Counted from the stretch's first letter, positions 24,571-34,378 are shown. The stretch is 64,000 nucleotides of DNA from JASTVH01 sp042862465 (GCA_042862465.1 JASTVH010000003.1:62001-126000), one strand, 5' to 3'. Notes: generated by a model from the sequence alone, not told the origin. Translations and numbers: made by a program.

Positions 24571-25890
24571 GTGTCTGGAGTAACCGAAAACAACGACTGG
24601 CTGTACTGGTTCCGGCATTCGTCCCCCTACATCAATGCCCACCGTGGACGAACCGTGGTGCTGACCCTGTCGGGGGAAGCACTGGCCCATGAGAACCTGA
24701 TCAACATCATCCACGATATTACCCTGCTGGCGAGCCTCGGGGTGCGACTGGTGATGGTTTTCGGTGCCCGACCGCAGATTCAGGCGCGACTGGACGAGGC
24801 CGGTCGCCCATCCACGTTCCAGGATGGCCTGCGGGTTACGCCGGAGCAGGATCTGCCGCTGGTGCTGGAGGCTGTGGGCCGGCTGCGGGCCCTGCTCGAG
24901 AGCCAGCTGTCCATGGGCGTGGTCAATTCTCCCATGCATGGGGCGCGCATGCGGGTGGTCAGCGGCAACCTGATTACCGCCCGTCCGGTGGGCGTCTTGG
25001 GCGGGGTCGACCTGGCCCATACCGGACGCGTGCGGCGGGTGGACGTGGCCGGCGTCAAGGCCCTGCTGGATCAGGGTAATATCGTCGTGCTGCCGCCGGT
25101 GGGTTATTCACCCACCGGGGACGCCTTCAACCTCTCCTATGAGGATGTGGCCAGCCAGACCGCGGCCGCCCTGCAGGCAGAGAAACTGATTCTGTTCACC
25201 GGCGAAACCGGGACCCACGACGGCGACGGTCACCTGATCCGCGAACTGACCGTGGGCGCTGCGCGGGAGCAGCTGGCGGCCGGACACCTTGAAAAACACG
25301 AGGCGGACATTCTGCGTGCGGCCAGTGAGGCCTGCGAACGAGGTGTCACCCGCGCCCATATCATCAGCTATCGCAAGGATGGCGCCCTGCTGGAAGAGCT
25401 CTTTACCCGGGACGGTTCCGGCACCCTGGTGAGTGACGACAATTACGAGCAGGTGCGCCCGGCCCGGGCCGAGGATATTGGCGGCATCCAGGAGCTGATC
25501 CAGCCACTGGAGGACCGGGGCATCCTGGTGCGCCGGCCCCAGGAGCTGATTGAGACCGAGATCGATCGTTTTGTAGTGGACGAGCGGGACGGTGGCATCA
25601 TCGGCTGTGCCGCACTGTACGTGTATCCGGACGAGGGGCTGGGGGAGCTGGCCTGCTTTGCGGTGAGCGAGCATTATCGGCGTTTCGGCCGCGGCGATCA
25701 GATCCTGCGCATGGTTGAGCGGCGTGCCCGGGCCCAGGGAGTGAATCAGCTGTTCGTGCTCACCACCCAGACCGAACACTGGTTCCGTGAACGCGGCTTT
25801 GAGCCGGTTTCCCGGGAGGCCCTGCCGCGTGAACGCCAGGGCAGCTACAACCCGCAGCGCAACTCCAAGATCTTTCTCAAGACGCTGTAA
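24571..25890 (+). CDS. argA: N-acetylglutamate synthase
   Basis: A 439-residue enzyme making N-acetylglutamate from acetyl-CoA and glutamate, the first step of arginine synthesis. The N-terminal amino-acid-kinase domain (about 1-290, VLTLSGEAL, GARPQIQARL, LLEELFTRDGSGTLV) senses arginine, and the C-terminal GNAT domain (about 295-439, VRPARAEDIGGIQELI, YRRFGRGDQIL) is catalytic. It starts with GTG after a GGTAAAAGGA site and follows argE. The 3' end overlaps the convergent aminopeptidase gene by 14 bases. Confidence 0.95.
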   Translation: MSGVTENNDWLYWFRHSSPYINAHRGRTVVLTLSGEALAHENLINIIHDITLLASLGVRLVMVFGARPQIQARLDEAGRPSTFQDGLRVTPEQDLPLVLEAVGRLRALLESQLSMGVVNSPMHGARMRVVSGNLITARPVGVLGGVDLAHTGRVRRVDVAGVKALLDQGNIVVLPPVGYSPTGDAFNLSYEDVASQTAAALQAEKLILFTGETGTHDGDGHLIRELTVGAAREQLAAGHLEKHEADILRAASEACERGVTRAHIISYRKDGALLEELFTRDGSGTLVSDDNYEQVRPARAEDIGGIQELIQPLEDRGILVRRPQELIETEIDRFVVDERDGGIIGCAALYVYPDEGLGELACFAVSEHYRRFGRGDQILRMVERRARAQGVNQLFVLTTQTEHWFRERGFEPVSREALPRERQGSYNPQRNSKIFLKTL

Positions 25891-26995
25891 CATCCTCTTC
25901 AAAGCGCGCCTTGAGCTGCTGCAGGCGGGCGCTGCGTTGCTTGGCCGGCTCTTCGCCCAGGGCCTCTACGGCATCGTAGAAGCGGCCAAAGTCACCGTTT
26001 TGCTCGCGCAGCAATTGGCGAAAGGCCGGCACCCACTGGTGGTACTGGCCCACCACGGCGATCTTGGCGTTGTTCAGCGGGCCTTCAAAAAAGTGTTGGT
26101 AAGGGCTGGGCTCGGACCAGCCTGCCTTGAGCGCCTGATACCGCTCGCGTAACCGGGCAAAGATCTCCGCCTTGGCCTCATCGAGATGCTCCCGGGAAAG
26201 CTGGTCCGCCCGGGCATACAGCGCTTCCAGGCGTTGCGCCGTGGCCTGGATGAGACTGACGAAATCGTCCTCCATCCGCAGGCGGGCGAGGGCAGCGTCA
26301 AAGCGCTCCGGGGAGGCGTCGCTCGCCTCCAGCCAGCGTTGCAATCCTTCCAGCTCCACGGCCGTGGCAAAGCTTTCATTGAACGTGGTGTCGCCGTCCA
26401 CATAGACCACCTTGTGGGCCAGCTCATGAAAAATAAGGGCTGAACGGCGGTCCGGTGAAAGGTGCAGGAAGCTGCTGAGCACCGGGTCGTCGAACCAGCC
26501 CAGGGTGGAGTAGGCGACAATGCCGGGCGCCCAGGTTTCCAGTCCTTCCTCCTCGAGCTGACGGGCAAAATCCCGGGCGTCGTCGCGCTGGAAATAGCCA
26601 CGATAGGCCTGGCAGCCGACGATGGGGTAGCACCATTGGCGCAGTTTGACCTGATAGGGCGGCGTTGCGAGGACATTCCAGACCACGTAGGGACGATCGA
26701 GGTCCACGAAACTGTCAAAGGTATCCCCGACCGGTAGCGCCAACTGCTGGCGGGCAAAAGTGCGTAACCCGGGAATTTGGGCCAACGCCTCGCGCCAGGC
26801 TGGCGGTGTCTCTGGATCATCGATCACCGCCTGCAGGGGGCGGCGGTCGGAGAGCAGGGCCACCTGACCGTAGGCGGCCTGGCCATAGTAGGCCAGCTCG
26901 GAGCAGGCGGTCAGTAAAAGAAGGCTGGCGAGGCAGGCAACTCGTGTCAGAACACCTATAATGCGGGGGCAACGATGTCGTTTATCTGGCGGCAT
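25877..26995 (-). CDS. Putative aminopeptidase lipoprotein (COG4324-like)
   Basis: A 372-residue protein with a lipoprotein signal (VACLASLLLLTACSE), so probably membrane-anchored in the periplasm. The zinc-metalloprotease motif ALIFHELAHKVVYV (HExxH-like, HELAH) is followed by a downstream Glu in FNESFATAVELEG, consistent with a gluzincin-type site. The start at ATG 26995 gives a normal signal peptide. A GTG at 27100 has a stronger ribosome site (AAGGAGG) but would add 35 residues before the signal. Substrate unknown. Confidence 0.75.
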   Translation of the reverse strand: MPPDKRHRCPRIIGVLTRVACLASLLLLTACSELAYYGQAAYGQVALLSDRRPLQAVIDDPETPPAWREALAQIPGLRTFARQQLALPVGDTFDSFVDLDRPYVVWNVLATPPYQVKLRQWCYPIVGCQAYRGYFQRDDARDFARQLEEEGLETWAPGIVAYSTLGWFDDPVLSSFLHLSPDRRSALIFHELAHKVVYVDGDTTFNESFATAVELEGLQRWLEASDASPERFDAALARLRMEDDFVSLIQATAQRLEALYARADQLSREHLDEAKAEIFARLRERYQALKAGWSEPSPYQHFFEGPLNNAKIAVVGQYHQWVPAFRQLLREQNGDFGRFYDAVEALGEEPAKQRSARLQQLKARFEEDVTAS

Positions 26996-27175
26996 GTTGG
27001 GTTTTTCGTGAGATGCTGTCAGCAGGATTGACCACAGGCTGGAGTGAGCCTTGCGGTGCCTGGTTTGGATTTTAGTCTGTGGTGGACGACAGGGTTTCAC
27101 TGTGCCTCCTTGTTCGGGGCTTCATCACCCTATTATGGACGGTCGGTCGTCCCTTGCTGAAGCCTTGACCGGATT

Positions 27176-30100
27176 TTGGGAGTAACGGATAACGTGCAGG
27201 ATAAACAGAAGGATCGCCGAGCCAGTCCGCGACGCCCGATCAAACTGGCGGCCCAACTGGTGCATCCGGCCGGACGTACCTGGCCCTGCCAGATTGCCGA
27301 CTTCTGCGCCGAAGGCCTTTTCATCCGCTATTCGGTCGACACCTCGCGTCAGCTCGATGCGCAGCCGAGTGCGCCCGACCATCTGCTCGTACGTTTTCGT
27401 GAGCCGGACGGCCGCCACATCCACGAGCTCGGTGTACAGGTCGTGCGACGCATCGACCAGGCGATGGGGGTGATGTTTACCCGCTCCAATCTCGATGCCT
27501 TCCAGGCCATGCTGCGACTGTGCGGCGCCGATGAGGAGCTGGCGCCGGCCAGTATCAGTGGCCAGAACAACAAGGCGCAGTTTATCGTTCGTCAGTGCGC
27601 ACGCCACGTCGTCCGGGCAGTGGAGCCTTTGATGCCGGACTTTTTCGCGGCCCTGGAAACCCAGCTGGGGGAGGCCGCCCGCCAGGCCGGCAGTGATACC
27701 GAAGCCAACGAGCTCATGGATGCGGCCATGCAGATCCGTTCCCGGCAAAGGCCCTTCTGGCTGCAGATGGTCAAGGGCATGGAAGCGCCGGTGCGCGCCC
27801 AGGAAGGGGGCGAACAAATGCAGTTGGTGGACAAGGGCGAATTCGAAGACTGGCTGATGGTGCGGGTATTGGTGACCAAGGCTGAAACCCAGTACCGCGG
27901 CAGCCTGTTGCAGCTCAAGATGCGTCTGGAGCACGCCGGTATCGTCAACGAAACCGGACATCAGAACCCGCTGGGGCCGGTCATGGTCTGTGAGGCGTTC
28001 AGCCATGCCCTGGACAGTCTGGGTTTCAGCCGGGAGGTGGCGCGGATCGCCTTCAAGGTGTTCGAACATCAGATCATTCGTCAGCTGGACGGCCTCTACG
28101 AAGAACTCAACCAGATTCTGGTGCGTCAGGGTATCCTGCCGGACCTGGATCTGAGCAAGTACCTCTCCGACCACAAGAACGGCTCCACCTCCACGGAACG
28201 GAAGCAGCCGCCCGTAACCGCGCTCAAGCCGGCTGCCGCGCCGTCGTCGCAGCCCGCAGCCCCCCGGCCCGACACCGGTCGCCAGGAAGAGAGCTTCCGC
28301 AACTATCACGCCCAGGCCGAATCCGCCTTTTCTACTGTGCGCACGCTGTTGGGCTCGCTCAAAAAGGCCCAGCAAAGCCTGCAGCCGACCCCGGCGCCGT
28401 TCCCGGAAAATGCCGAACCGCTCAATACTCAGGAAATGGATTCCCAGCTGGATGCTCTCCAGCACAAGGCGGCCGTTACCGGAGAAGCCGATGAGCGGGG
28501 ATTGCGCGAGCGCATTTACGAGCGGGTGCGGGAAATGGGGGAGCGCGGTCTGGATGAGCGGCAGCAGGCTTCCGTGGATGTGGTGGATCGTTTCTTCGCC
28601 GGGCTGGTCGATAGCACCCGCCTTTCGGACCATGCCCGGTCACAGATCAAAAAGCTGGAAGTGCCGCTCCTCAAGGTGGTGATGGAGAATCCGGCCTTTT
28701 TCGAGGATATGGACAGCCCGGTGCGGGCCACCTTCAACCGTATCGCCGAACTGGGCCTGCGCGGGAGCCGGCCCAATCCGGTGACACGGAAACGGGTGGA
28801 TGAGCTGATCCAGCGGATCAATCGGGATTTTGACCGGGATACCGAAGTCTTTGACCAAGCCCTGGGGCAGCTGAATGAACTGATCGAACGCCAGAATCTG
28901 GTGTATCGGCGCAATGTCGAGCGTGTGACCGCAGCGGCCGAGGGCCAGCAGAAGGTGCAGGAGGCCCGCCGGGCGGTCAATACCGAGCTTGAACAGCGAC
29001 TCGGGAACCGACAGGTGCCCAAGGCCGTGGCGACCCTGATCCAGGGCGGCTGGCGGGATCTGCTCTCGCTGACCTATATCCGTCAGGGCGGCGACAGCCA
29101 GCTCTATCAGGATTACCTGACGGTGATTGATACCCTGATGGCGTTTGGCGACGACCCCCATGTGCCGGTCAACCTCAAGGAATTGCTGCGCATTATCCAG
29201 GAAGGGCTGGCTTCGGTCTCCAGTAATCATATTCCTTCCGGCCACATCCGCGACGAACTCAAACGCTTCCTGGTGGATCATGACGGTGGACCGGTGGAGC
29301 GGGTCAGTATGCCGCCGATGGTGGACAAGGAGGATCGCGACCAGGCGCGGCGCCTGGCCGAGGTGCGAGACCGTCGCCTGCAGCGCTGGATGAACCGGGC
29401 CCAGCGCATGGTAGTGGGTGACTGGGTGCGCTACCAGCCCGAAGGCAGCAGGGAAATCCAGCCCATGCGCCTGGTCTGGATTGCCCGCGGCCAGAGCCGT
29501 TTCGTGTTCGTGAACCACCAGGGCATGAAAGTGGTGGAGCGGGATCTGGTTCAGCTGGCCAACGAGTTGCAGCAGGGGATGATCGTGCCCGATCCGGGCT
29601 ATGACCGGCCGGTGGTGGACGAAGGGGTCGATCGTATGGTGCAGCAGGTCTACGAACAGATGTCCTGGATGTCGACCCACGATGAATTGACTGGTCTGCT
29701 GACGCGGCGGGAATTCGAGCGGATGCTGGCCCATAGTCTGGATCGGGAAGGCGCCCATGGGGAAAATGCCCTGGTACAGATCGAGCTGCGCCACTTCCGT
29801 CTGCTCAATGATACCGCCGGCTATGAGGCCGGTGATGATGCGGTGAAACAGGTGGCGGCGGTCATCAAGGCGACGGTGGGTGAGCCGGTGCCGGTGGCCC
29901 GCACGGGCAATACCCGTTTTGCCCTGTTACTACCGGCCGGTGAGGCGGAAGAGCAGGCCCATACTCTGGTACGCCGGATTGGCGAACTGGATCTGGCCTA
30001 TGGCGGGCGTGAGTATACCCTGGGGGCCAATGCCGGGCTGGCTGACAGCGCACCGGGACTGGCGACGGCCGAACGCTGGTTACGGGCTGCCGAAGAGGCC

Positions 30101-30937
30101 CTGGAAGAGGCCATGAAGCTTTCCGTGGGGGCACTGCAGATTTACTTCATGGACGCCTCCCACCTGGAACAGCAGGCCAAGATTGCCCGCAAGGTGGCCG
30201 GTATGAACGCCCTCGACGAGGACCGTCTGCTGCTACGCTGCCAGCGCATCATTCCCCTGCACAACAAGACCGCGATGGGCCTGCAGCACGAAGTCCTGAT
30301 CAGCCTCTATGACGACCAGGGCCATCTGATCACCGCGGCGGAGTTTGTCCGCACTGCCGAGCATTATGAGCGCATGCACATGGTCGATCGCTGGGTGGTC
30401 GGTTACATGCTGGATTGGCTGGCCCGCCATCCGCAGGCCCTGGAAAGCCTCGGCGGGGTCTGCATCAATCTCTCCGGCCATTCGCTCAATGACGAGGAAC
30501 TGCTGGAGTTCATCTATGACAAGCTCAGCAAGCAGGACGCCCCGATTGAGCGTATGTGGTTCGAGATTACCGAGGCGGCGGCCATCCAGCGGCTGGCGGA
30601 CGTGGCTGAATTCATCCAGGGCATCCAGGAGCTGGGTTGCCGTTTCTGTCTGGGCAACTTTGGCACCGGCCCGCTGGCGTACCGATTCCTCAAGGAACTC
30701 CCGGTGGATCTGATCAAGATCGATGGCGCCTTCGTGCGCGACCTGGTGCGCAGCGAGACGGATCAGGCCATGGTGCGCTCCATGGTGGACCTGGCCCATT
30801 TCATGGGCCGCGAGGTGATCGCCTCCCAGGTGGAGGAGAAAGCCGCTCTCGATATGTTACGGGAACTGGGCGCCGACTATGCCCAGGGCTACGCGGTGGA
30901 AAAGCCGCGGTTGCTGGAGAGCCTGAAGAGTCGTTGA
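27176..30937 (+). CDS. PilZ-DUF1631-degenerate GGDEF/EAL protein
   Basis: A 1253-residue protein. Residues about 10-110 look like a PilZ domain (DRRASPRRPIKLAAQ, IADFCAEGLFIRY). A large DUF1631 helical region follows to about 790. The GGDEF-like domain begins at MSTHDELTGLLTRREFERML; its signature site reads RTGNTRFALLLP, so it cannot make c-di-GMP. The EAL-like domain (from about 1020) has HEVL for EAL, keeps INLSG, FEITE and LIKIDGAF, but DDFGTG is GNFGTG, so metal binding and phosphodiesterase activity are doubtful. It is probably a c-di-GMP receptor. The start is TTG 27176 or GTG 27194, the latter with a GGGAG site. Confidence 0.8.
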   Translation: MGVTDNVQDKQKDRRASPRRPIKLAAQLVHPAGRTWPCQIADFCAEGLFIRYSVDTSRQLDAQPSAPDHLLVRFREPDGRHIHELGVQVVRRIDQAMGVMFTRSNLDAFQAMLRLCGADEELAPASISGQNNKAQFIVRQCARHVVRAVEPLMPDFFAALETQLGEAARQAGSDTEANELMDAAMQIRSRQRPFWLQMVKGMEAPVRAQEGGEQMQLVDKGEFEDWLMVRVLVTKAETQYRGSLLQLKMRLEHAGIVNETGHQNPLGPVMVCEAFSHALDSLGFSREVARIAFKVFEHQIIRQLDGLYEELNQILVRQGILPDLDLSKYLSDHKNGSTSTERKQPPVTALKPAAAPSSQPAAPRPDTGRQEESFRNYHAQAESAFSTVRTLLGSLKKAQQSLQPTPAPFPENAEPLNTQEMDSQLDALQHKAAVTGEADERGLRERIYERVREMGERGLDERQQASVDVVDRFFAGLVDSTRLSDHARSQIKKLEVPLLKVVMENPAFFEDMDSPVRATFNRIAELGLRGSRPNPVTRKRVDELIQRINRDFDRDTEVFDQALGQLNELIERQNLVYRRNVERVTAAAEGQQKVQEARRAVNTELEQRLGNRQVPKAVATLIQGGWRDLLSLTYIRQGGDSQLYQDYLTVIDTLMAFGDDPHVPVNLKELLRIIQEGLASVSSNHIPSGHIRDELKRFLVDHDGGPVERVSMPPMVDKEDRDQARRLAEVRDRRLQRWMNRAQRMVVGDWVRYQPEGSREIQPMRLVWIARGQSRFVFVNHQGMKVVERDLVQLANELQQGMIVPDPGYDRPVVDEGVDRMVQQVYEQMSWMSTHDELTGLLTRREFERMLAHSLDREGAHGENALVQIELRHFRLLNDTAGYEAGDDAVKQVAAVIKATVGEPVPVARTGNTRFALLLPAGEAEEQAHTLVRRIGELDLAYGGREYTLGANAGLADSAPGLATAERWLRAAEEALEEAMKLSVGALQIYFMDASHLEQQAKIARKVAGMNALDEDRLLLRCQRIIPLHNKTAMGLQHEVLISLYDDQGHLITAAEFVRTAEHYERMHMVDRWVVGYMLDWLARHPQALESLGGVCINLSGHSLNDEELLEFIYDKLSKQDAPIERMWFEITEAAAIQRLADVAEFIQGIQELGCRFCLGNFGTGPLAYRFLKELPVDLIKIDGAFVRDLVRSETDQAMVRSMVDLAHFMGREVIASQVEEKAALDMLRELGADYAQGYAVEKPRLLESLKSR

Positions 30938-31052
30938 TTGAAACGTCCGACGACCAACACCAAAAACCCTTCTCCCTCCGCCCCGTGCATGCCAGAATGC
31001 CCCTTTTTGACCAGCGCCCCTGGCGCAGAACAGGAACGGGTAACGAGGCCTT

Positions 31053-31922
31053 ATGTCCAAGCGGCATCCGATTATTGCTGTGACCGGTTCTTCCGGCGCC
31101 GGCACCACATTGACCGGCTCCACCTTCGAGAAGCTGTTCGCGGGGGAAAATATCAAGGCCGCCATGGTCAATGGCGACAGCTTCCACAAGTACACCCGGC
31201 AGCAGATGCACCGTTTCATGGCCCGGGGCGAGTACGGCGAGCGCAACCATTTCAGCATCAGTGCCAACCATATCGACAAGCTTGAGGCACTGTTCCACGA
31301 TTACGGCGCCACCGGCACCGGCCAGTTCCGCGACTACGTGCACGACGAGGACCGCCACCTGATCGAAGCCGGTTTCAAGCCCGGTACCTTCACGCCCTGG
31401 CGCTCACTGCAGCCGGATACCGATGTCCTGTTCTATGAGGGACTGCACGGGGGTGTGGTCAACGACCGCTTCAACCTGTCGCAGTATGTGGACCTGCTGA
31501 TCGGCGTGGTGCCGATCGTCAATCTGGAATGGATTCAGAAGATCTACCGCGACACCCATCATCGCGGCTACAAGGAAGAGGCGGTGGTGCAGACCATCAT
31601 CAACCGCATGGACGACTACGTGCGCGACATCGTCCCGCAGTTTTCCCACACCCACATCAACTTCCAGCGGGTGCCCATGGTGGATACGTCCAACCCCTTC
31701 ACCGCCCGGGACGTGCCCACCCCCGACGAGAGCATGATCGTGATCCACTTCCGCGACCGCTTTGCGGTGGAATTCCCGCGCCTGTTACAGATGATCCCCA
31801 ACAGCTTCATGTCCCGTCACGACACCCTGGTCATTCCGGGCACCAAGCTGCCGCTGGCAATGGATCTGATCATCCGGCCGCGGCTGCTCGAGCTGATGGA
31901 GCATAAGCGGTATACGTGGTGA
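31053..31922 (+). CDS. prkB: Phosphoribulokinase, prkB type
   Basis: A 289-residue P-loop kinase phosphorylating ribulose 5-phosphate (or a related sugar phosphate). The P-loop is AVTGSSGAGTTLTG; FYEGLHGGVVNDRFNLSQYV and the C-terminal MDLIIRPRLLELMEHKRY are family-specific. The neighbours prkB, a YhfA-like OsmC protein and crp occur together in E. coli as well. In E. coli, which lacks RuBisCO, the role is obscure, while close relatives in autotrophic gammaproteobacteria serve the Calvin cycle. No RuBisCO gene lies in this window, so either is possible. Confidence 0.9.
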   Translation: MSKRHPIIAVTGSSGAGTTLTGSTFEKLFAGENIKAAMVNGDSFHKYTRQQMHRFMARGEYGERNHFSISANHIDKLEALFHDYGATGTGQFRDYVHDEDRHLIEAGFKPGTFTPWRSLQPDTDVLFYEGLHGGVVNDRFNLSQYVDLLIGVVPIVNLEWIQKIYRDTHHRGYKEEAVVQTIINRMDDYVRDIVPQFSHTHINFQRVPMVDTSNPFTARDVPTPDESMIVIHFRDRFAVEFPRLLQMIPNSFMSRHDTLVIPGTKLPLAMDLIIRPRLLELMEHKRYTW

Positions 31923-31930
31923 TACAGGGC

Positions 31931-32015
31931 GTTTCACGTTTGACGTTGGACGTTTCACGTTAAAAAGCTTGAACTCGGTGCTCCGGGGCGCATGCTGAGT
32001 GAAAACGTCCAACGC
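31931..32015. repeat. Palindromic heptamer element, copy 1
   Basis: Fills the space between the convergent ends of prkB and speD. Left arm GTTTCACGTTTGACGTTGGA then CGTTTCACGTTAAAAAG, middle CTCGGTGCTCCGGGGCG, then GCATGCTGAG, right arm AACGTCCAACGCC. The left and right arms are inverted (GACGTTGGACG against CGTCCAACG). It is very similar along its length to copy 2 at 37231-37329. Confidence 0.85.
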
Positions 32016-32807
32016 CTAAGGCAGATTCCGCGAGTAGAAAATCTCCAGCATCTCTTTCTGCAACCGCTCGTGAATCGAATCCGCCTCGCTCTGGGGCAGG
32101 TCTTCCACATTGACGCCGAAGACGTAGTTATCCAGGTTGAAGTCCTTGAGGATCATCTTGGTGTGGAACATGTTCTCCTGGTACACGTTCACGTCCATCA
32201 TCTGGTAGGCGGCCTTGGTGTCCTCGGAGAGGTAGTTCTGGATCGAGCTCATCTCGTGGTCGATGTAGTGCTTGGTGCCGTCCACGTCGCGGGTGAAGCC
32301 GCGGACCCGGTAGTCCATGGTGACGATATCCGAGTCGAAGCTGTGGATGAGGTAGTTCAACGCCTTCAGCGGTGAGATCAGGCCACAGGTGGAAACGTCG
32401 ATGTCCGCCCGGAAGGTGCTGATGCCCTCATAGGGGTGGCTTTCCGGATAGGTGTGGACGGTGACGTGGCTCTTGTCCAGGTGGCCGACGATCGCCTCGG
32501 GCAGCGGGCCCGGGGACTCTTCGTTGGAATCCGGCGCCGGTTCCAGCTCATGTTCGGCGATCAGCATGGTGACGCTGGCACCGTGGGGCTCGTAGTCCTG
32601 GCGGGAGATGTTGAGGATATTGGCGCCGATGATCTTGACCACGTCGCTCAGGATCTGGGTCAGACGCTCGGCGTTGTACATCTCGTCGATGTATTCGATG
32701 TAGGCCTTCCGCTGGTCTTCGGTCCGCGCATAACAGATATCGTAGATGTTGAAGCTCAGGGATTTGGTCAGGTTATTGAAACCGTGTAGCTGCAGGTTGG
32801 TTTCCAT
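32016..32807 (-). CDS. speD: S-adenosylmethionine decarboxylase proenzyme (E. coli type)
   Basis: A 263-residue pyruvoyl enzyme supplying decarboxylated AdoMet for spermidine synthesis. The self-cleavage site is the Lys-Ser in GHLDKSHVTVHTYPES, yielding beta and pyruvoyl-alpha chains. CGLISPLKALNYLIHSFDSD and DVNVYQENMFHTKM are nearly identical in type to the E. coli enzyme. The ATG at 32807 follows CGGAGGGG. The stop codon lies inside the flanking repeat. Confidence 0.95.
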   Translation of the reverse strand: METNLQLHGFNNLTKSLSFNIYDICYARTEDQRKAYIEYIDEMYNAERLTQILSDVVKIIGANILNISRQDYEPHGASVTMLIAEHELEPAPDSNEESPGPLPEAIVGHLDKSHVTVHTYPESHPYEGISTFRADIDVSTCGLISPLKALNYLIHSFDSDIVTMDYRVRGFTRDVDGTKHYIDHEMSSIQNYLSEDTKAAYQMMDVNVYQENMFHTKMILKDFNLDNYVFGVNVEDLPQSEADSIHERLQKEMLEIFYSRNLP

Positions 32808-32995
32808 CAACAGCCCCTCCGTATCCGGGAGATGAATGACGGCAGGATACGTCATCCTGCCAAGGCCGCCACCGGTGCCTGACCTCGTGGGGTACATGAC
32901 TGTACACGATTTGCGCAGACCGGCGGAAAAGTCGCGTATTATGCCTACTCGGCCCCCGCTTGGGTAGGGGCCGATGAACGTTTTTTTAACCGCCC

Positions 32996-33415
32996 TCAGG
33001 CTGACTTTATTTCATAATCATGGGTGATTTCGACACCCCCGCGTTCAAGCATGATCGACGCCGAGCAATACTTTTCCGCTGACAGTTGCACGGCCCGCTT
33101 GACCAGGTTCTCCTTGAGGTTGTCCCCGGTCACTACAAAGTGAATGTGGATGCGCGTGAACACTGAGGGCACCTCGTTCGAACGTTCCGCCTCGATGCGG
33201 GTTTCGCAATCGGTGACCGCCTGGCGGGATTTTTTCAGGATGCTCATGACGTCGAAGGAGGTGCAGCCACCCAGTCCCAGCAGCATCATTTCCATGGGAC
33301 GCGGCCCCTTGTTCTGTCCCCCGTGATCGGGTGGTCCGTCCATGACCACGGTGTGGCCGGAGCCGCTGTGACCTTCGAAGCTGGCCTCGCCGGCCCATTT
33401 GATCGAGACGTTCAT
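32996..33415 (-). CDS. OsmC-family peroxiredoxin, YhfA-like
   Basis: A 139-residue protein of the OsmC/Ohr fold. The two reactive cysteines are in LLGLGGCTSFDVMSIL and SAEKYCSASIML, which supports a thiol peroxidase activity on organic hydroperoxides. PDHGGQNKGPRPMEMML is typical of the YhfA branch. It is divergent from crp, as yhfA is in E. coli. Confidence 0.88.
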   Translation of the reverse strand: MNVSIKWAGEASFEGHSGSGHTVVMDGPPDHGGQNKGPRPMEMMLLGLGGCTSFDVMSILKKSRQAVTDCETRIEAERSNEVPSVFTRIHIHFVVTGDNLKENLVKRAVQLSAEKYCSASIMLERGGVEITHDYEIKSA

Positions 33416-33736
33416 GTAACCTTCCTATCCACTGACAATTCCGAGGGCAAGCCTACCACAGTCGCCCGTCTGATACCTCGCAGCGGTTACCGGAGCGATA
33501 CAGGCCAGATCGGGACAATTCCTGCATGTTGACTATACTGTGGGAAGTGTACGCGGTGGAGCAAAGTTGCTGCTTGGTCAGCGGATTGATATAAGGAGAA
33601 CCCCATCGCCCCGGTGCCGGCCCGTGAAGGGATCGGCAGTGCCTTTCCCTTGATTGGAACGGTGCTTGGCGAAACAAGGAAGAACATAAAAAGACAGCTC
33701 CCGTGTAGCCAGTCAAAAGGAGACAGGACCCAGGTT
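33416..33736. other. 321-base divergent region osmC-like gene / crp
   Basis: Contains TGTTGACTATACTGTGGGA at about 33527-33545, with TATACT at 33534-33539 as the best -10 candidate for crp, giving a 5' leader of nearly 190 bases. No -35 of quality precedes it. A CAG-rich palindromic CRP site was not evident. A frame open from 33614 into crp has no recognisable N-terminal domain. Confidence 0.4.
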
Positions 33737-34378
33737 ATGACCAGTATTATCAAACCCGTAGAGCAAAAGACGAAGCATCTGGATTACTTCCTTTCCCAAT
33801 GCCACCGTCGCCGCTATCCCGCCAAGAGCACCATTATCTATGCGGGTGACAAGAGCGATTCGCTGTTTTACATCGTCAAGGGGTCCGTTACCGTCATCAT
33901 CGAAGACGACGATGGCCGCGAGATGATCATGGCCTACCTCAACGCCGGTGACTTTTTCGGCGAAATGGGCTTGTTCGACAACATGGATTCGCGCAGTGCC
34001 TGGGTCAAGGCCAAGACCGAGTGCGAAGTGGCGGAAATCAGCTACACCAAGTTCCGCGAGATCGCCCAGGAAGACCCGCGCGTGCTCTACTTCATCGGCG
34101 AGCAGATGGCCTCGCGCCTGCGCCAGACCACCCGCAAGGTGGGCGACCTGGCCTTCCTCGACGTCACCGGCCGTGTCGCCCGCACCCTGCTTGACCTGTG
34201 CAAGGAACCGGACGCCATGACCCACCCGGACGGCATGCAGATCAAGATCACCCGCCAGGAAATCGGCCGCATCGTGGGTTGCTCCCGCGAAATGGTGGGC
34301 CGCGTACTCAAGACCCTGGAAGACCAGGGGTTGGTGCAGGTGAAAGGTAAGACCATGGTGGTTTACGGTACCCGGTAG
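33737..34378 (+). CDS. crp: cAMP receptor protein CRP/Vfr
   Basis: A 213-residue transcription factor. The cAMP pocket is conserved (FFGEMGLFDNMDSRSAWVKA with the Arg-Ser pair, and QTTRKVGDLAFLDVTGR) as is the recognition helix (ITRQEIGRIVGCSREMVGRV). The C-terminus KTMVVYGTR is the same as in E. coli CRP. It should bind cAMP and regulate global metabolism. The ATG at 33737 begins MTSIIKP; the upstream open frame is not conserved-looking. Confidence 0.95.
   Translation: MTSIIKPVEQKTKHLDYFLSQCHRRRYPAKSTIIYAGDKSDSLFYIVKGSVTVIIEDDDGREMIMAYLNAGDFFGEMGLFDNMDSRSAWVKAKTECEVAEISYTKFREIAQEDPRVLYFIGEQMASRLRQTTRKVGDLAFLDVTGRVARTLLDLCKEPDAMTHPDGMQIKITRQEIGRIVGCSREMVGRVLKTLEDQGLVQVKGKTMVVYGTR

Noticed and set aside
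27065..27100. GTG start at 27100 for the aminopeptidase-like lipoprotein
   Set aside because: It has a good AAGGAGG site but would add 35 residues before the lipoprotein signal. I prefer ATG 26995, though the choice is not certain.
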